Origin: Pseudorasbora parva
Taxonomy: Eukaryota; Chordata; Actinopteri; Cypriniformes; Gobionidae
DNA length: 64,000 nucleotides
Assembly (NCBI RefSeq): GCF_024679245.1
Contig: NC_090172.1
Span: 43,878,054 to 43,942,053 of the forward strand
Direction: 5' to 3'
Part shown: positions 36,178-48,200 of the stretch, piece by piece
Position numbering within the stretch: position 1 is the first letter of the stretch
Layout of the letters: every line of letters starts with the position of its first letter
The notes under the pieces: model-generated
Told to the model about the DNA's origin: nothing
The model's database searches: none
Seen by the model: the letters and a program-made list of their open reading frames with translations, nothing else
Made by a program: the position numbers and the translations under genes

Positions 36178-37619
36178 TTTTTTTTAAATATATATATATA
36201 ATATATATGCTGCCTTCAGAAGATGCATTCCAAGGTAGGAAGGCATCAAGGGACGTCAGAATCCAATGTTAGCTTAACTTTCTGTCCCCTGTGATACCTT
36301 CTGATTTTTGGAAGGCAGCATAGACGTATCCTTGGCATCTTTTGATATCCTAGAATCCTGTGCGTTACATCCTGTGACAGTTAAACTAAAAAATAAGATG
36401 GCGTCTAAAACTTGCGGTTGGTGGTCAGTTTGTGTGTAAATGTTCGTTTTTTTACCAACATTTTCAACTTTTGATGTCATTTGTAGCGAGAAATCACTAT
36501 TGTAGTAATTAAATATTCACATAGTTATCACAAAAACTCCCTATTTTTCTCTCGAAGTTTCGTGAGGTACCTTAATACACAAACGCCACCTGCAAAGCAT
36601 AGCTTCTCATACCGTATTGCTTATTTGTTAACTTATTGTACACTAATTGTGGTTTAAAGTTTACTGGATGTCATAAAGTGCCTATCAAAATCTACATCCT
36701 GTAATTAGTTATGTTATGTTGAAGCTGAGATGTAACAAATGTAGATTTAACAGATCTCTTCTTCTGTATTGTGGAGTAAAATGGATTATCAAAAAGAAGT
36801 GTAGTGGGGATTTGGTTCAATTTATTGGTTGTTGATTGTTTTGAGGCATATCTGTATGCAAGCCTGTGGTTCATTGTAAGAAAGGGGTGGGTTTATGCAG
36901 ACCAAATGATTGGAGAAGTCCAGTATATGCATCACCAGAGAAAAGTCTGTTATTTCATTGGAAATCCTTAACAATGAGATCAATAACATGCATTTAGAAA
37001 ATAGGGTAAATTTCCATTTCACATTGACTTTTATATGCTTTATTTTACTGCCTCATTTTTGTTTTTGTGTACCTGGAAGTACCGTTTGAATATGTGTGAC
37101 AATCATGTAGTAAAGGGCATAATGCAAAACAGGGAAGCTTAAATGCATCATAATCGTTTGACCGTAAAAAATGTATACTCATATGAGACCATAAATGCAC
37201 ATCACATAGTCTCTGCTGAGCATTAAAACCGAGAGACATGCTGAACACTCCTGTTTCTCAGAGTCAGCGCACAGGCCAAAAGGTCCTCGTCTTGCACAGA
37301 CTCTCTCAGATGCATGTATGCTCTCTCAGTCTGTTCTGTCAGCCTGCTAGACAAAACTTGAACCTGTCTGATTTCCTTTTTTCCACCTGCTTATACATAT
37401 CTATTTTGTACTCCCCTTTAATTTGATATCATATCCAGATTGTTCTCTTGAAATAGTTTCTTGCATCTCGCTTGTTTTTACGCTCTGTCAAACACACCTC
37501 TTTGTGTGCTCACAGAGATGTACATATATGCCTATGTCTTTATAGCTGAGCTTACAATTTTTTCACAGCATGAATGTTTGTGTTCTCAAACGTGTTTTGC
37601 AAGTGTATGCAAGAGAGAA

Positions 37620-37880
37620 TGTCTGAGTTGGAGAGGGTAAGAGGAAGAGAAATAAAGAAAGGAAGAAAGAAAGAAAAAGAGAGAGAGAAAAAGAGGGGGA
37701 GGGAGGGAAAAGAGCACTGTGTATGTGTGTGTGCTTGCTTGCGCCAAAGAGAGAGAGAGACAGAAAGAGAGAGAGGGGAGTGGGGGAGGGGAAAGCAGAG
37801 AGAGAAAAAGAGTGAGAGAGGAAAAAGAGAGCACACATACACAGAGAACAGAGAGAGAGTACGAGAAACACAGAGGAGAG
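37620..37880. repeat. GA-rich polypurine tract
   Basis: An imperfect A/G tract on the plus strand upstream of the candidate znf710 exon at 37963. The long Arg/Glu and Ser/Leu frames over it are by-products. Confidence 0.85.
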
Positions 37881-37962
37881 AGTGTATGTTTTGGTCCAGA
37901 GAACATTATAATGTATGAAGGGGAGGGCAGCGGGTGAATTCGAACCTGTGACTCTGCCTCAG

Positions 37963-38008
37963 GATGAGATCTCTCAAACACCTGAAGCCACAGACCAAGA
38001 AAAATGTG
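37963..38008 (+). CDS. znf710: Candidate upstream coding exon of znf710
   Basis: A good acceptor (CTCTGCCTCAG) precedes 37963 and a good donor (GTG|GTGAGT) follows 38008. The ATG at 37964-37966 reads MRSLKHLKPQTKKNV and joins without a stop to 40374-40415 (EEKTQRLVRCYSEA), which runs in frame into the usual start at 40416. If used, it adds 29 residues to the N-terminus. Evidence is splice sites plus frame only. It could instead be a 5'UTR exon. Confidence 0.55.
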
Positions 38009-38066
38009 GTGAGTTCCTCTTGCAACTGCTCCGATGCCTTCAGAGGGCTCAGTTTGTTTAGCAGAT

Positions 38067-38068
<2 letters not shown>

Positions 38069-38107
<39 letters not shown>
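38069..38107. repeat. GT microsatellite
   Basis: About 18 GT units just downstream of the candidate znf710 exon. Confidence 0.93.
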
Positions 38108-38109
<2 letters not shown>

Positions 38110-38726
38110 TCACTAAACCGGATGGCCCAATTGAGTGGTCTGATCAAACAGCTCAACATATTTTTGTATACCATATATCTGATTAATTCTTGTTTTTAAT
38201 TACCACAGCGTATTATTTGGGGATTATTTTCTAAATTATTTGATCCGTTTTGAAATTCATCATGTTTCAGCTGCTTTCAGTCTCCATTGTCTCTCTTACA
38301 CCATAATCCTTCATCTTGCCTGTCTTTCTTTTTTTTAGTCTCTTTCTATTTCTTTCTCACTCACTCTATTTCTTGCTTGCTTTCACTCACTCACCCAGCC
38401 ACTCTCTGCCCCTCCCTCTCTTTTTCTACTCCTCTTTCTGTTAGCTCACTCATTCTCCTTGCTGTCTGTCTGACTGTCTGTCTGTCTTCCTTCTCTTCCC
38501 CTTAATCAGTATAGTCTTTCACTGTCTTTTTAAAGATATATGCGGTTGTTCTTGAAAAATACCTATTAGCAGTCATCATTACATAATTACTTTTGTTACA
38601 TGTTTTGCATGATGTTCAAGAAGAGTTTGGATTTTCTCAAGGTGTAGACTCCTCCTTAAAAAGGGTCACCTGCGTGCGTGAGTGAGAGAGAAGTAGAGAG
38701 TATGAATACTAGACAGCGCTGAGTGA

Positions 38727-38955
38727 CTTTTAAAGGGAGAGTTCACCCAAAAATGACAATTCTATCATCATTTACTCATTGTTATGTCATTCCAACTCTT
38801 AACTTTCTTGCTTCTGTGGAACACAGAAGATATTTTGAGAAACGTGTTTTTTGTTTGTTCATACAATTGAAGCCAATGCTAACCAAAACGGTTTGGTTAC
38901 CAACATTCAAAGTCATACAGGTTTGGAATGACATGAGGGGGAGTAAATGATGACA
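38727..38955. repeat. TTAA-type foldback family, fragment
   Basis: The end AAAGGGAGAGTTCACCCAAA followed by ATGACAATTCTATCATCATT and the far end CATGAGGGGGAGTAAATGATG belong to the same family as 60679-61326. Inverted arms are short and degraded here. Confidence 0.7.
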
Positions 38956-38959
38956 ATAT

Positions 38960-39204
38960 AAATTTTGTATCCAAATGTTTACCGATATAACTGATGGAAA
39001 TGGCAATTATTCATACATTTTTGCAAATGTCGTAGCAAACTAGTTTGGAAACGCTTTTTGTCGGGAAAAAGGGCTTTAAGGCAAATAAATGTGGTCTCAT
39101 GACAGAATTACCCTACACGCAACATCCACGTTTGAGGTTTTGTTCCTGTTAAAGCACAGTTTCTCTGTACTTCAAAGGCACATTAAATCTATTATTTCAT
39201 ATTG

Positions 39205-39246
<42 letters not shown>

Positions 39247-40370
39247 CCCTGAATATAGCCAGTGCTGCTAATATGGCATTAAATCAAAAATAAATATTAA
39301 ATATATATGAAACATACATCCTTATATTTTAATGTTGTTTTTTTCTTAATTTAGTGTTTTAGCAAGTTAAAATGTACTTGTTTTGTTCTAAAATTCCAAT
39401 TGCATTCTGTACACACAGTTTTTGTGCTGTCTTAAATTTTAGTGAACTTAAAATGTGACAACTTGGATATTGGAGTTATCTTAAGTTAAATCCGGGAAAG
39501 TTATTCTGAGAACAATGTTTTTGTGTGTGTGTTTTTACAGTGTATAAATTCAGAATGGACAGTTTCCCATTTAAACAATTATATTCTCAGGCATTCTTTT
39601 CAGTCTACAGTCTAATAAAACTTAATCAGAAAAATAATGCAACTGCACCCGTTTCCGAAAATTGCTTGATGATGATCTTGATCTAAATAGTCTTTATAAC
39701 AAAGTACAAAAAAGAAACATGACACTTTAATACAAATAATTGTATTTATACAATTTAATATACAATAATATTTCGTTTCAAAATGGATGAGAGAAATATA
39801 ATGCCTTGAAAATTTCTGCAGCTCGTAAGACTGTAGAAGTTTCCAATACTAGCAAAAAGAAAAGTAAAATTTCATGGTCAGAAGCTGGCTACTTGAGAAA
39901 TGAAAATGACAAACATGAAATTTGTTAATAAAAGAATTTTATAAATATGTATTACTAGTTATGCATTATATAATTTTTAATATATAACATATTTATTTTC
40001 TCAAATTAGGAAAATAAAATGGATTGAATCCAAAAATCTCTAAACAAAATTTAGGTTAACTGCATCTGTCTCTAAAAATGTTTTTGATCGATTTGATGTT
40101 TCTGAACTCTAAAACCAGAACGAATAACTATTGGATCGAATGATCTGAACATATTATGCCTTCTCTGCCATGTCAAACAGCGACCGGCTTGACTGCATTT
40201 TCAAGGCTTACGTTCAAGTTTGTTGCTATATGACCAAACATTTCACTGTAGCAATCTTTAGAGTTTGAAAAAAGAGTTTGCAAATGGTCTTAGGACGTTT
40301 CAAACTAATAGAGACAACCGGGTGTGTAGGCCTACTAAACTAATCAGCATGTGTTTATGTTTGTGCTCTA
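38960..40370. other. znf710 intron, no gene seen
   Basis: AT-rich intron with a short TA repeat (39210-39245) and no other recognisable feature. Confidence 0.6.
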
Positions 40371-40373
40371 CAG

Positions 40374-41909
40374 GAGGAGAAGACACAGCGGCTGGTCAGA
40401 TGTTATTCTGAGGCCATGCACCAGCAGATGGACGCAGGCACACAGACAGACCCTGTGGTGGTCCTGTCGCTGGCCCAAGCTGCTGTGTTGGGACTCATTT
40501 CACAGACCGACGTCTTTGGCGCCACCATCGCCCCCAACGGCTTCTACACCGGAGACCCCAAAGAGTCCCCCGCTCCGCCAGGTGAGAGAATGGACTATGA
40601 GTATGCCGACCAGCTTATAGGCGCCAACGGCGACTATCTTGGAGAGAATTTAGGCGAGGATGGGCACATGCACTCCAGCTGTGCCGAGAGAAGGTGGCAG
40701 GGGCAACCTGAGAACAGCAAACCCCCTGTAGAGCACCAAGACATGGTGTTACATGTTAAAGGAGAAGCTGTGACCCCAGGTTTGCCCTCCTGCACTCACA
40801 TGATGAATAACATGGTGCCCAGAGAAGGCATGCAGATGGTGGACCCCTCCAGCTACAGGGTCCTGCCCAAACCCCAACCTGAACCCAACAGCTGCTGCTC
40901 CACCAGCGTCCGAGAACCCAAGAGTACGCACCATCCGCCTGACCAACATTTACACCCTCATTCCCACAGCCACACACCCCATGATGTGCCTTCACGCAAC
41001 AGGAGCCACACACACGAAAAAGGAGTAGATGAGGTGACCGAGGACAGGGACAGCGGAAGAAATGACATGGGGAAAGCAGGAAGTGGCGGCGAGGAAATTA
41101 GCAGCTATTTTCAGGCTAGCGAGGTCGGCTACGAAGGAGGAGAGATGGAAGGGGTCGGGGACTTCGATGAGAACAGCGAGGGGATGTTCTGGGCAGAGTC
41201 CGTGGAAGGGGAGGCACCCCGTGGCCGCCGTATCGACCGACTGGACATCAACATCCAGATCAACGAGTCGTACTGCGTGGACGTTGGCGAGGGCCTGAAG
41301 CGCTGGAAGTGCCGTATGTGTGAAAAGTCGTACACCTCTAAGTACAATCTGGTCACGCACATCCTGGGCCACAATGGTATCAAGCCACACGCGTGTCCAC
41401 ACTGCGGCAAACTCTTTAAGCAGCCCAGCCACCTACAGACGCACCTGCTGACACACCAGGGTACGCGGCCACACAAGTGCACCGTGTGCAAGAAGGGCTT
41501 CACCCAGACCAGCCACCTGAAGCGGCACATGCTGCAGCACACCGATGTTAAGCCCTACAGTTGCCGTTTTTGTCGTCGTGGTTTTGCCTACCCCAGTGAA
41601 CTCCGCGCTCACGAGGTAAAGCATGAACGAGGCCGGTGCCACGTCTGCTCGCAATGTGGCATGGAGTTTCCAACCTATGCCCACCTAAAGCGGCATCAGG
41701 TGAGCCACCAAGGACCTTCCACCTTCCAGTGTAGCCAGTGCAACAAGTCGTTCGCCTACCGCAGCCAGCTGCAGAATCACCTGCTGAAGCACCAAACGCA
41801 GCGCTCCTTCTCCTGCAGTCAGTGTGGCCTACAATTTCTTCAACTGCATCAGCTACGCCAACACTCCCTAACTCACAAGACAAACAAGCCTCAGACCCGC
41901 GCTACCAAG
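40374..41909 (+). CDS. znf710: znf710 main exon: N-terminus and fingers 1-7
   Basis: The acceptor CTCTACAG ends at 40373; the donor is ACCAAG|GTACAG at 41909/41910. The usual start is at 40416 (AGGCCATG, fair context). Fingers 1-7 run from about 41310 to 41875. The last codons before the donor (TNKPQTRATK) form a longer linker to finger 8 than in the human protein, and that linker carries the exon boundary. Confidence 0.93.
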
Positions 41910-42343
41910 GTACAGAGTGTATTGTGTTTTTAAACAGCTGTATATCCTTGCTGCTGTTGTATTAGTGTCTTTTATGTTCTTTTATGGTTGGTCACATACT
42001 TACGTGAAGAATGATTGTATGATAGTAAAATTTCCAGTACTGTAAATCAGCCATTATTTTAGTTATTGGTATTGGTTAATACTGGGTAATTCCAACTTTT
42101 ACCATTTAGATCATCATCTAGCAGTAACGTAAAGGGATCATGATAGATTACGGTATAAATTTAACACTTCACATTTAAAACTCTTTTGTAAAGACCTTAT
42201 GATTCCAATCCAATTGTTAGCTATTTTGTCTAACTTTTTTTTCTATAGATTTTTTAAATGAATATTTTATACTGTGTATTATATTATTTTTTATACATTA
42301 TATTATAATGCTGTGATGCCTTTACATCTAAAAGCTATTCATG

Positions 42344-42419
<76 letters not shown>

Positions 42420-43689
42420 TATAGCTAACATTAGCCATTTAACCATTATCGGGTATGCAGGTCCATTAATACCCATTGAAAGTTTGAGGGATTTATCAAC
42501 TTTATTTCTCTGCCTTCATTTTTCTTCCTTTTACCTTTATTACAACCTCTTACTTTTCCCTAATGCAATTTTACTCAGTTACCCCTGTCTACTGTTCTTT
42601 AACTCCTCCCATCTCTCTCTGACTCATTCACTGATTGACTGGCAAAGGCCTCTTTTCTCCTTTTTCATCCCTCCATTTTCATTTTGCTCAGTTTTATTCT
42701 CAGCCATTTTCCTTTAAACAATGGCCATTTCTAGCACAATATCTATCTAGCCAGCATTAGTACCTATGACAGTGTAAACACTGCAGAATATTTCATTTGA
42801 TACAATAACAAATATTTCATGTGTGTATATTGTTTAGCCTAATTATTCACTGCGACCATAAACCTAAAAATGATTTAAAATGTATTCATTTTTAATGTAT
42901 TTTCAATTTGCATCTAACCTTTAGCACCTTGCACCTTGGTTTATTTTAGTTGTTGGTTGTGCTTCTTTCCCCATTAGGGAACAAAGGGGTTTAAGTGTGA
43001 CGTATGTGCCCGAGAGTTTACACTGTCTGCAAACCTAAAGCGGCACATGTTAATCCACGCCAGCGTCCGACCATTCCAGTGTCACGTATGCTTCAAATCT
43101 TTCGTCCAGAAACAGACGCTCAAAACTCACATGATCGTACACCTGCCTGTAAAACCCTTCAAGTGCAAGGTAAGACTTGAAAGGCTCTTCTCTTCTCTGA
43201 CACTTTTACCATCTGGTTTGTAAAGCTTTTTTGATTCATTTTCCAAAGGTGTGCGGAAAGTCATTTAACCGAATGTACAACCTCCTGGGCCACATGCACC
43301 TCCACGCAGGCAGTAAACCCTTCAAGTGTGCATGCTGTTCGAGTAAATTTAACCTGAAGGGTAATCTTAGCAGACACATGAAAGTCAAACATGGAATGGA
43401 CGTCTCCCCAGATGGACAAGGTGAGAAGAATACAACAGTATTTGATCAACATCTTTTAATATGGCAGTTACACATTTCTAATATAAATTACATTTTGACT
43501 TTTGATGCAGATGGCCCATCAGACATGGAGCCCCATGAGGACTACGAGGATGAGAACTTCAATTTTACAGCGCCAGAGAATATGGAAAACAATGACGCAC
43601 CGAACCTAACTAAGCTTTCTGAAGTGGCCATCCAGGAACTTGACTATTATAATTTTGGGAAGGATGTGGGAAACTACAATACAGCATAA
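40374..43689 (+). CDS. znf710: Zinc finger protein 710, eleven C2H2 fingers
   Basis: Nuclear DNA-binding protein. Coding exons: 40374-41909 (usual start 40416), 42978-43169, 43249-43420 and 43511-43689. All joins are AG/GT and in frame, giving 678 residues from 40416 (human ZNF710 is about 664). The N-terminus MDAGTQTDPVVVLSLAQAAV matches the ZNF710 family, followed by a poorly conserved acidic region and then RIDRLDINIQINESY before finger 1. Eleven C2H2 fingers start at about residue 299: seven in the first exon (first CRMCEKSYTSKYNLVTHILGH), two in the second, two in the third. Linkers are of HxGxKPxxC type. The tail is acidic and ends ELDYYNFGKDVGNYNTA. Mammalian ZNF710 is described as a transcriptional regulator; targets cannot be read from sequence. 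It diverges from sema4b and converges with wdr76. Confidence 0.95.
42346..42417. repeat. CA microsatellite
   Basis: About 35 CA units in the znf710 intron between fingers 7 and 8. Confidence 0.95.
42637..42716 (+). repeat. Sequence related to 35713-35797
   Basis: GACTGGCAAAGGCCTCTTTT then TTTTTCATCCCTCCATTTTC and CTCAGCCATTTTCCTTT closely parallel 35713-35797, in the same strand and order. Probably two copies of a small dispersed repeat in znf710 introns. Confidence 0.7.
42978..43169 (+). CDS. znf710: znf710 exon: fingers 8 and 9
   Basis: Opens after CCCATTAG, starting GTKGFKCDVCAREFTLSANL. Holds two complete C2H2 fingers (CDVC...H-x3-H and CHVC...H-x3-H), ends KPFKCK at a GTAAGA donor, and keeps phase 0 on both sides. 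Confidence 0.93.
43249..43420 (+). CDS. znf710: znf710 exon: fingers 10 and 11
   Basis: Opens VCGKSFNRMYNLLGHMHLH after a TTCCAAAG acceptor. Finger 11 is CACCSSKFNLKGNLSRHMKVKH, with four residues between the histidines. It ends with one base of a split aspartate codon at GTGAGA. Confidence 0.93.
43511..43689 (+). CDS. znf710: znf710 terminal exon: acidic C-terminal tail
   Basis: Acceptor TTTTGATGCAG. Encodes DGPSDMEPHEDYEDENFNF and ends in a TAA stop at 43687-43689. Matches the acidic tail of mammalian ZNF710 (MEDFEEN-like) in character and length. Confidence 0.9.
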
Positions 43690-43715
43690 AAATTGTTTGA
43701 ATTAAAGTCAAGCTG

Positions 43716-43721
43716 AATAAA
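43716..43721 (+). promoter_or_regulatory. znf710: Proximal poly(A) signal of znf710
   Basis: AATAAA lies 27 bases after the stop codon. Using it would give a very short 3'UTR. A distal AATAAA at 44632-44637 is an alternative. Confidence 0.45.
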
Positions 43722-44631
43722 TGTTAAGAAACAAATGGCCTCTGCTGGCACTTATCAACCATGAGTTGATTGAGATGTTCCTCCATGAGAACCAATGCTC
43801 ATCTTTTTCAGAGTTGCTAATGAGCAGGTAGTTGGAGGCCATCTTGACCTCCTGGTTGATCTCATGGGGTAGCCAGTTCGGTTCTGTATCAAATGAAAGG
43901 GACCGACAGCTTGCAAAGAGTCCTTTAACTCTTTTCAGCTCGAACAAACATCAACGCTGTATTTTTAGTATGATGTGAATCACATGGTTACATTAATACC
44001 GATACATTAGCATAATGGCAAGCAGGTGCATACACATGCAGTTTTGTGTACACACCGTACTTCTAATATAATTTTGGTTGGGAATATGAAAAATACGGAA
44101 ATAGGAGGTGCATGCAGCCTTGTGGCCTCTATCGGTGTGGTACCTCAGTGCAGCCTATTGTATTAAGTTATTTTCATTTATATTGCCTTCACTTAAAGCA
44201 ACTCAAAGAAACACCTTTATTAGTGTAAAAGATTAAACATGTAAGGCCCAAGTAAATGGTTGGATATCTGCATGAGTAGATAGCCTTGTGTGGTTAAAAA
44301 AAAAGAAAAAGAAAGAAGCAGCGTGTGCCTGGGCCCTATGTACCAAAGCTACATCTCTTCATTGGGTACAGGACCATCTGCTGCCCATTCCTGAGCACCA
44401 CTACTGTTGCCAGAATTAAACTAATCTGAAGTTTGGTTTAACAACCTCTGAGTGGAAAATTACTGTTCGTTTGTATTGATTTGCTATTTATTTTGCACTT
44501 TCTTCTAAAGTTCTAATAATTACTTGTGATGAGCCTCTTTCATCACTGACTGCTTGAGTTCTGGTGTAACTAAACGACATACTGTCACATCCATAGTAAA
44601 CTGTTTCTCAAGGCAACTCTGCAGATTCTTA

Positions 44632-44650
44632 AATAAACCAGTTTTTTATT
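44632..44650. promoter_or_regulatory. Possible bidirectional poly(A) site of znf710 and wdr76
   Basis: AATAAA on the plus strand (44632-44637) and TTTATT (AATAAA on the minus strand, 44645-44650) lie eight bases apart between two converging genes. They could end znf710 (3'UTR about 950 bp) and wdr76 (3'UTR about 375 bp). Inference from position only. Confidence 0.4.
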
Positions 44651-45023
44651 TTAAGTTTATATGTATTGGAGTGACTTGATTTATAACATGCTACAGACTT
44701 ATAGATTGGACTATAATCTTTCTTTGCTTTTGAATTCAGGATGAGAATCTTCATAAGAAAATACAGGTACAAATTGCTATCAGCTACTGTATCATATGGC
44801 ATTATTTGAAAGAAAAAAGTATGACCAAAAAAAATAAAATAAGATTCTTTACATCCTTCTTTAATACTACATATTTAATGTTACAAGAACGAAAAACAAA
44901 CAACGTATTTTATATAAAATAACAGTACAAGCAAGTGCAATGTTGTGCGTATTTATAAATAAAAGTGGGAAACAGAAAACCAACACAATCAATTCAACAA
45001 ACAGGTAAATTCATGGATTTTTC

Positions 45024-45291
45024 CTAGTTGATGAAACAGTCAGTAAAGATGTGCAGCCTCCCACTTGAATTGCCTCCAAGCAGAATGTTCCTTTTTGGGT
45101 GGAATGCTGTGATGGAGCACACCGTGGTCAGGTGGTCCATGTTACGAAAAGTGTGAAGGAGACGACCGCTCTCGTGATATACCTGAATTCGGCGAGGCCT
45201 ATCCATGCTGCCAATCACAAAATATTCTTGGAGCTTGGGGTCCCATACTGCACTCAGCTTGGACAGCCACCGACCTGTCTGCATGTTGTGC
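45024..45291 (-). CDS. wdr76: wdr76 terminal exon: last propeller blade
   Basis: Opens after TTTCTATGTAG and completes a split threonine codon, reading HNMQTGRWLSKLSAVWDPKL and FVIGSMDRPRRIQVYHESGR. Ends FTDCFIN with a TAG stop at 45024-45026. The matching human segment (GRWLSRLTPVWDPK) makes the identification secure. Confidence 0.93.
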
Positions 45292-48200
45292 CTACATAGA
45301 AAGATTTTAACAGGGTGTTACAATGATTTAAAAATAAATAAATAATGCAGACATTCAGACATCTAGTCAGAATAAAATACGAATGCCTTTATAAGAGCTA
45401 AATGCACACAAAATGTTTGATTTTTGAACTTACTTTGTGTGGGGTCTCAAAGTGTTACATATACTTAGCCAATTTTTGCAGCCCTTTTTACACCATGTAA
45501 TTCTTTTAATTTTAAAACAAGTCTGACCATCATGACTTTTATAAAGATAAAATGTTTAAAATAATAGCATATATGTAAAAAAAAAAAAAAAAATGCAAAT
45601 AACAGTAATGTAAAAGTTGATAACATGACACATAACACCCATACTTACGTAATTGAATTTAGTACAGGAGTATTGCCATCCATTTGGGAAGTGTTGAATA
45701 CTCTAAAACAAATTTGCAAAAAAACAATTTTATTATAAATGTAATACATTTCCAATTCTTCAGGCTCTAGTAGAGTCTACAGAGGATACGCAGTTTGGAG
45801 GATGGATGGCTTTTACAATTCTTGGGAGACTATTTTATAGTAAATTGCTTTGTATATTTTAGTACTACAGGTAGTAAGGGAGAAAATACACACAAACACA
45901 AAAAAGAATACAAAGCCTATTCAACCCATTCTGGCACATCAATAATGGTCATGGCTATGATTCTCTAGCACCCTCTATTGGTACATTTGCAAGAAGATTT
46001 AATACAATCAGATCTAGCAGTGACACTTGTGATTTCTGATCACCTGATCTTGTTGTCCATGCAGGTGGTCAGGACTCTGTTGCCTGTGAGTGGGGAGAAA
46101 AAGGCACTGGAGACACTGCGGGTGTGACCGTTGAGTTCACAGACTGCTAGACTGTTCCTTCGCTTTAGATGACGCACGTCATATATATTCACAAAACTTA
46201 AAGAAGAAAAAGACAAAAACAATATAGTTCTGTCTGCAGGATATGTTATTTATTCAGCAATTTGTGAAACATTACATTGACCATTATTTGGTGAAAATGA
46301 AGTGAAAGTCTAGTTAAAATACCTGCCCTCTGCCACTACAAAGTAATGCTGTTGCACAGGATGGACATGAACACAGCGTATAGGTTTTTCGGCCATGGTA
46401 TGCAAAGATTCATATTGCCTGCAATCACACAATTCTTTTATAATTTATGATGTATATAAATATATTTCTATGGCAGGGCTCGACATGAAACATGTTCATG
46501 TGCTTGTCCTTGTCCTTCAGAGGACCCTGTACAGGGTCGGAAATGACATCGTCATGTATTTACTTTCCACTTTAAATGTCTGTGGAGGAGCTATGATGTC
46601 ATAGGTGGTACCATTTGAGGTGGTACCATTTGAAAGCTTAGAGTCTCTACTTTCTGGAGATATGCATCACTTTGGCATTTGTTTTACACAAAGTAATGTA
46701 TTTACACTAAATTACTCTTTAGTGAGATGCGTTATGGTCCTGCTGTTTGGAACTTTGTTGTTTGGAATCTTTGTTTGTAACTATTTTCGCTGCTGAAATA
46801 GAACAAAAACACTCACTATTGCATCTAAAATGTAAGTGACAAAATGTTAATTAACTGTTTATGGAACTGTCATATGAAATCACTGTCATTTTCAGTCGTG
46901 ATGGTATTCAGGAAAACAGCACATTTGGTTGTGTGATATTGTTTAACTGTATCATATGTTATAAATATAAAAACTTCACATTTTGAATCTTTACCGCAAT
47001 TTCTCTATGTGAGCGGAGCTCATTTTTTTAACTTACATTTCTCCTCGAGATGCACAAGCATCAACAGCGTGTTGTCAATCACCACTTACACTAAATTAAT
47101 GCAGAATCATTCTTGCATTTTGGTGATTCATTAGTTTTTATCTTGGACAAGCAGACAAGCGTTAATGTCGAGCCCTGTATGAGGTTTTATGTTTAACATT
47201 TATGTTGACATTTTGGTCTCACCCAGGAGTTCTACGGTCAACAACTGCAACATCTCCATTCCATTCACCGAGTAGTAAAGTAGAGCAGTCGTTTGACAGA
47301 AAGTCAAAACTTTTCAGGCCAGAGGTTGAGCGATACACCTGAGAACAAAACAGTGGTTAAACAAGTGTTGATTGTACATCTTTAATACGGCACCAAGAAA
47401 CAGGATTAAAAACCAGATATTGGATAAGATGATTTACCAAGGTTTACCATGATTTACATTTGAGGTTTTTTTTGCAAATGACAAATGTATCTTTAAAAAT
47501 AGAGATTACATTATTTTGTCACTTTTCTCTTGCTTGCTTGTTATGCTCACCAAGGATCCATTTACAATAATAGTATGAAATATTATTGGAATTCAATACA
47601 ACAGTTTTCTATTAAAAATTAAGATACATTCAAAGTGTGAATCTATTCCTGTGATGTCACATGCCCTTTAAAGGATTAGTTCACTTCAAAATGAAAATTT
47701 CCCGATAATTTACTCACCCCCATCTCAACCATGATGTCAAATGTCTTTCTTTCTTTAGTCAAAAAGAAATAACGTTTTTTGGGGAAAACATTCCAGGATT
47801 TTTCCAAATTATATAGGAATTTTGGGTTTTCATTAGATGTATGCCAAAATCATCAGTATTAAAACAATAAAAGACCTGAAATATTTCAGTTGGTGTGCAA
47901 TGAATCTAAAATATATGAAGTTTAATTTTTATCATTACATTATAGAAAATAATGAACTTTATCACAATATGCTAATTTTTTGAGAAGGACCTGTATTTTT
48001 GTTGAAAGCGGATGGCTAGGCTTCAAAAAGGCCTCCATTGGCATTCAGTATATTTCCACTCACAAGACCCATGAAGGCACTAAAGACGTCGTAGAAAGTA
48101 CATCTCACTACAGTGGCTGTACAATCATTTTACAATGAGATGAAAATAGTTATTGTGCGCACAAAAATCAAAATAACGACTTTATCCACGAAGTTAATGA

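Noticed and set aside
37586..38113. 175-codon minus-strand frame rich in Ser, Leu and Phe
   Set aside because: It runs over a purine/pyrimidine tract and a GT microsatellite and overlaps the candidate znf710 exon on the other strand.
40992..41542. Long minus-strand frames opposite znf710
   Set aside because: They are shadows of the GC-rich zinc finger coding sequence and contain no domain.
43708..43947. 79-codon minus-strand frame in the znf710 3'UTR
   Set aside because: No domain, no splice partners and it overlaps the UTR of a confirmed gene.
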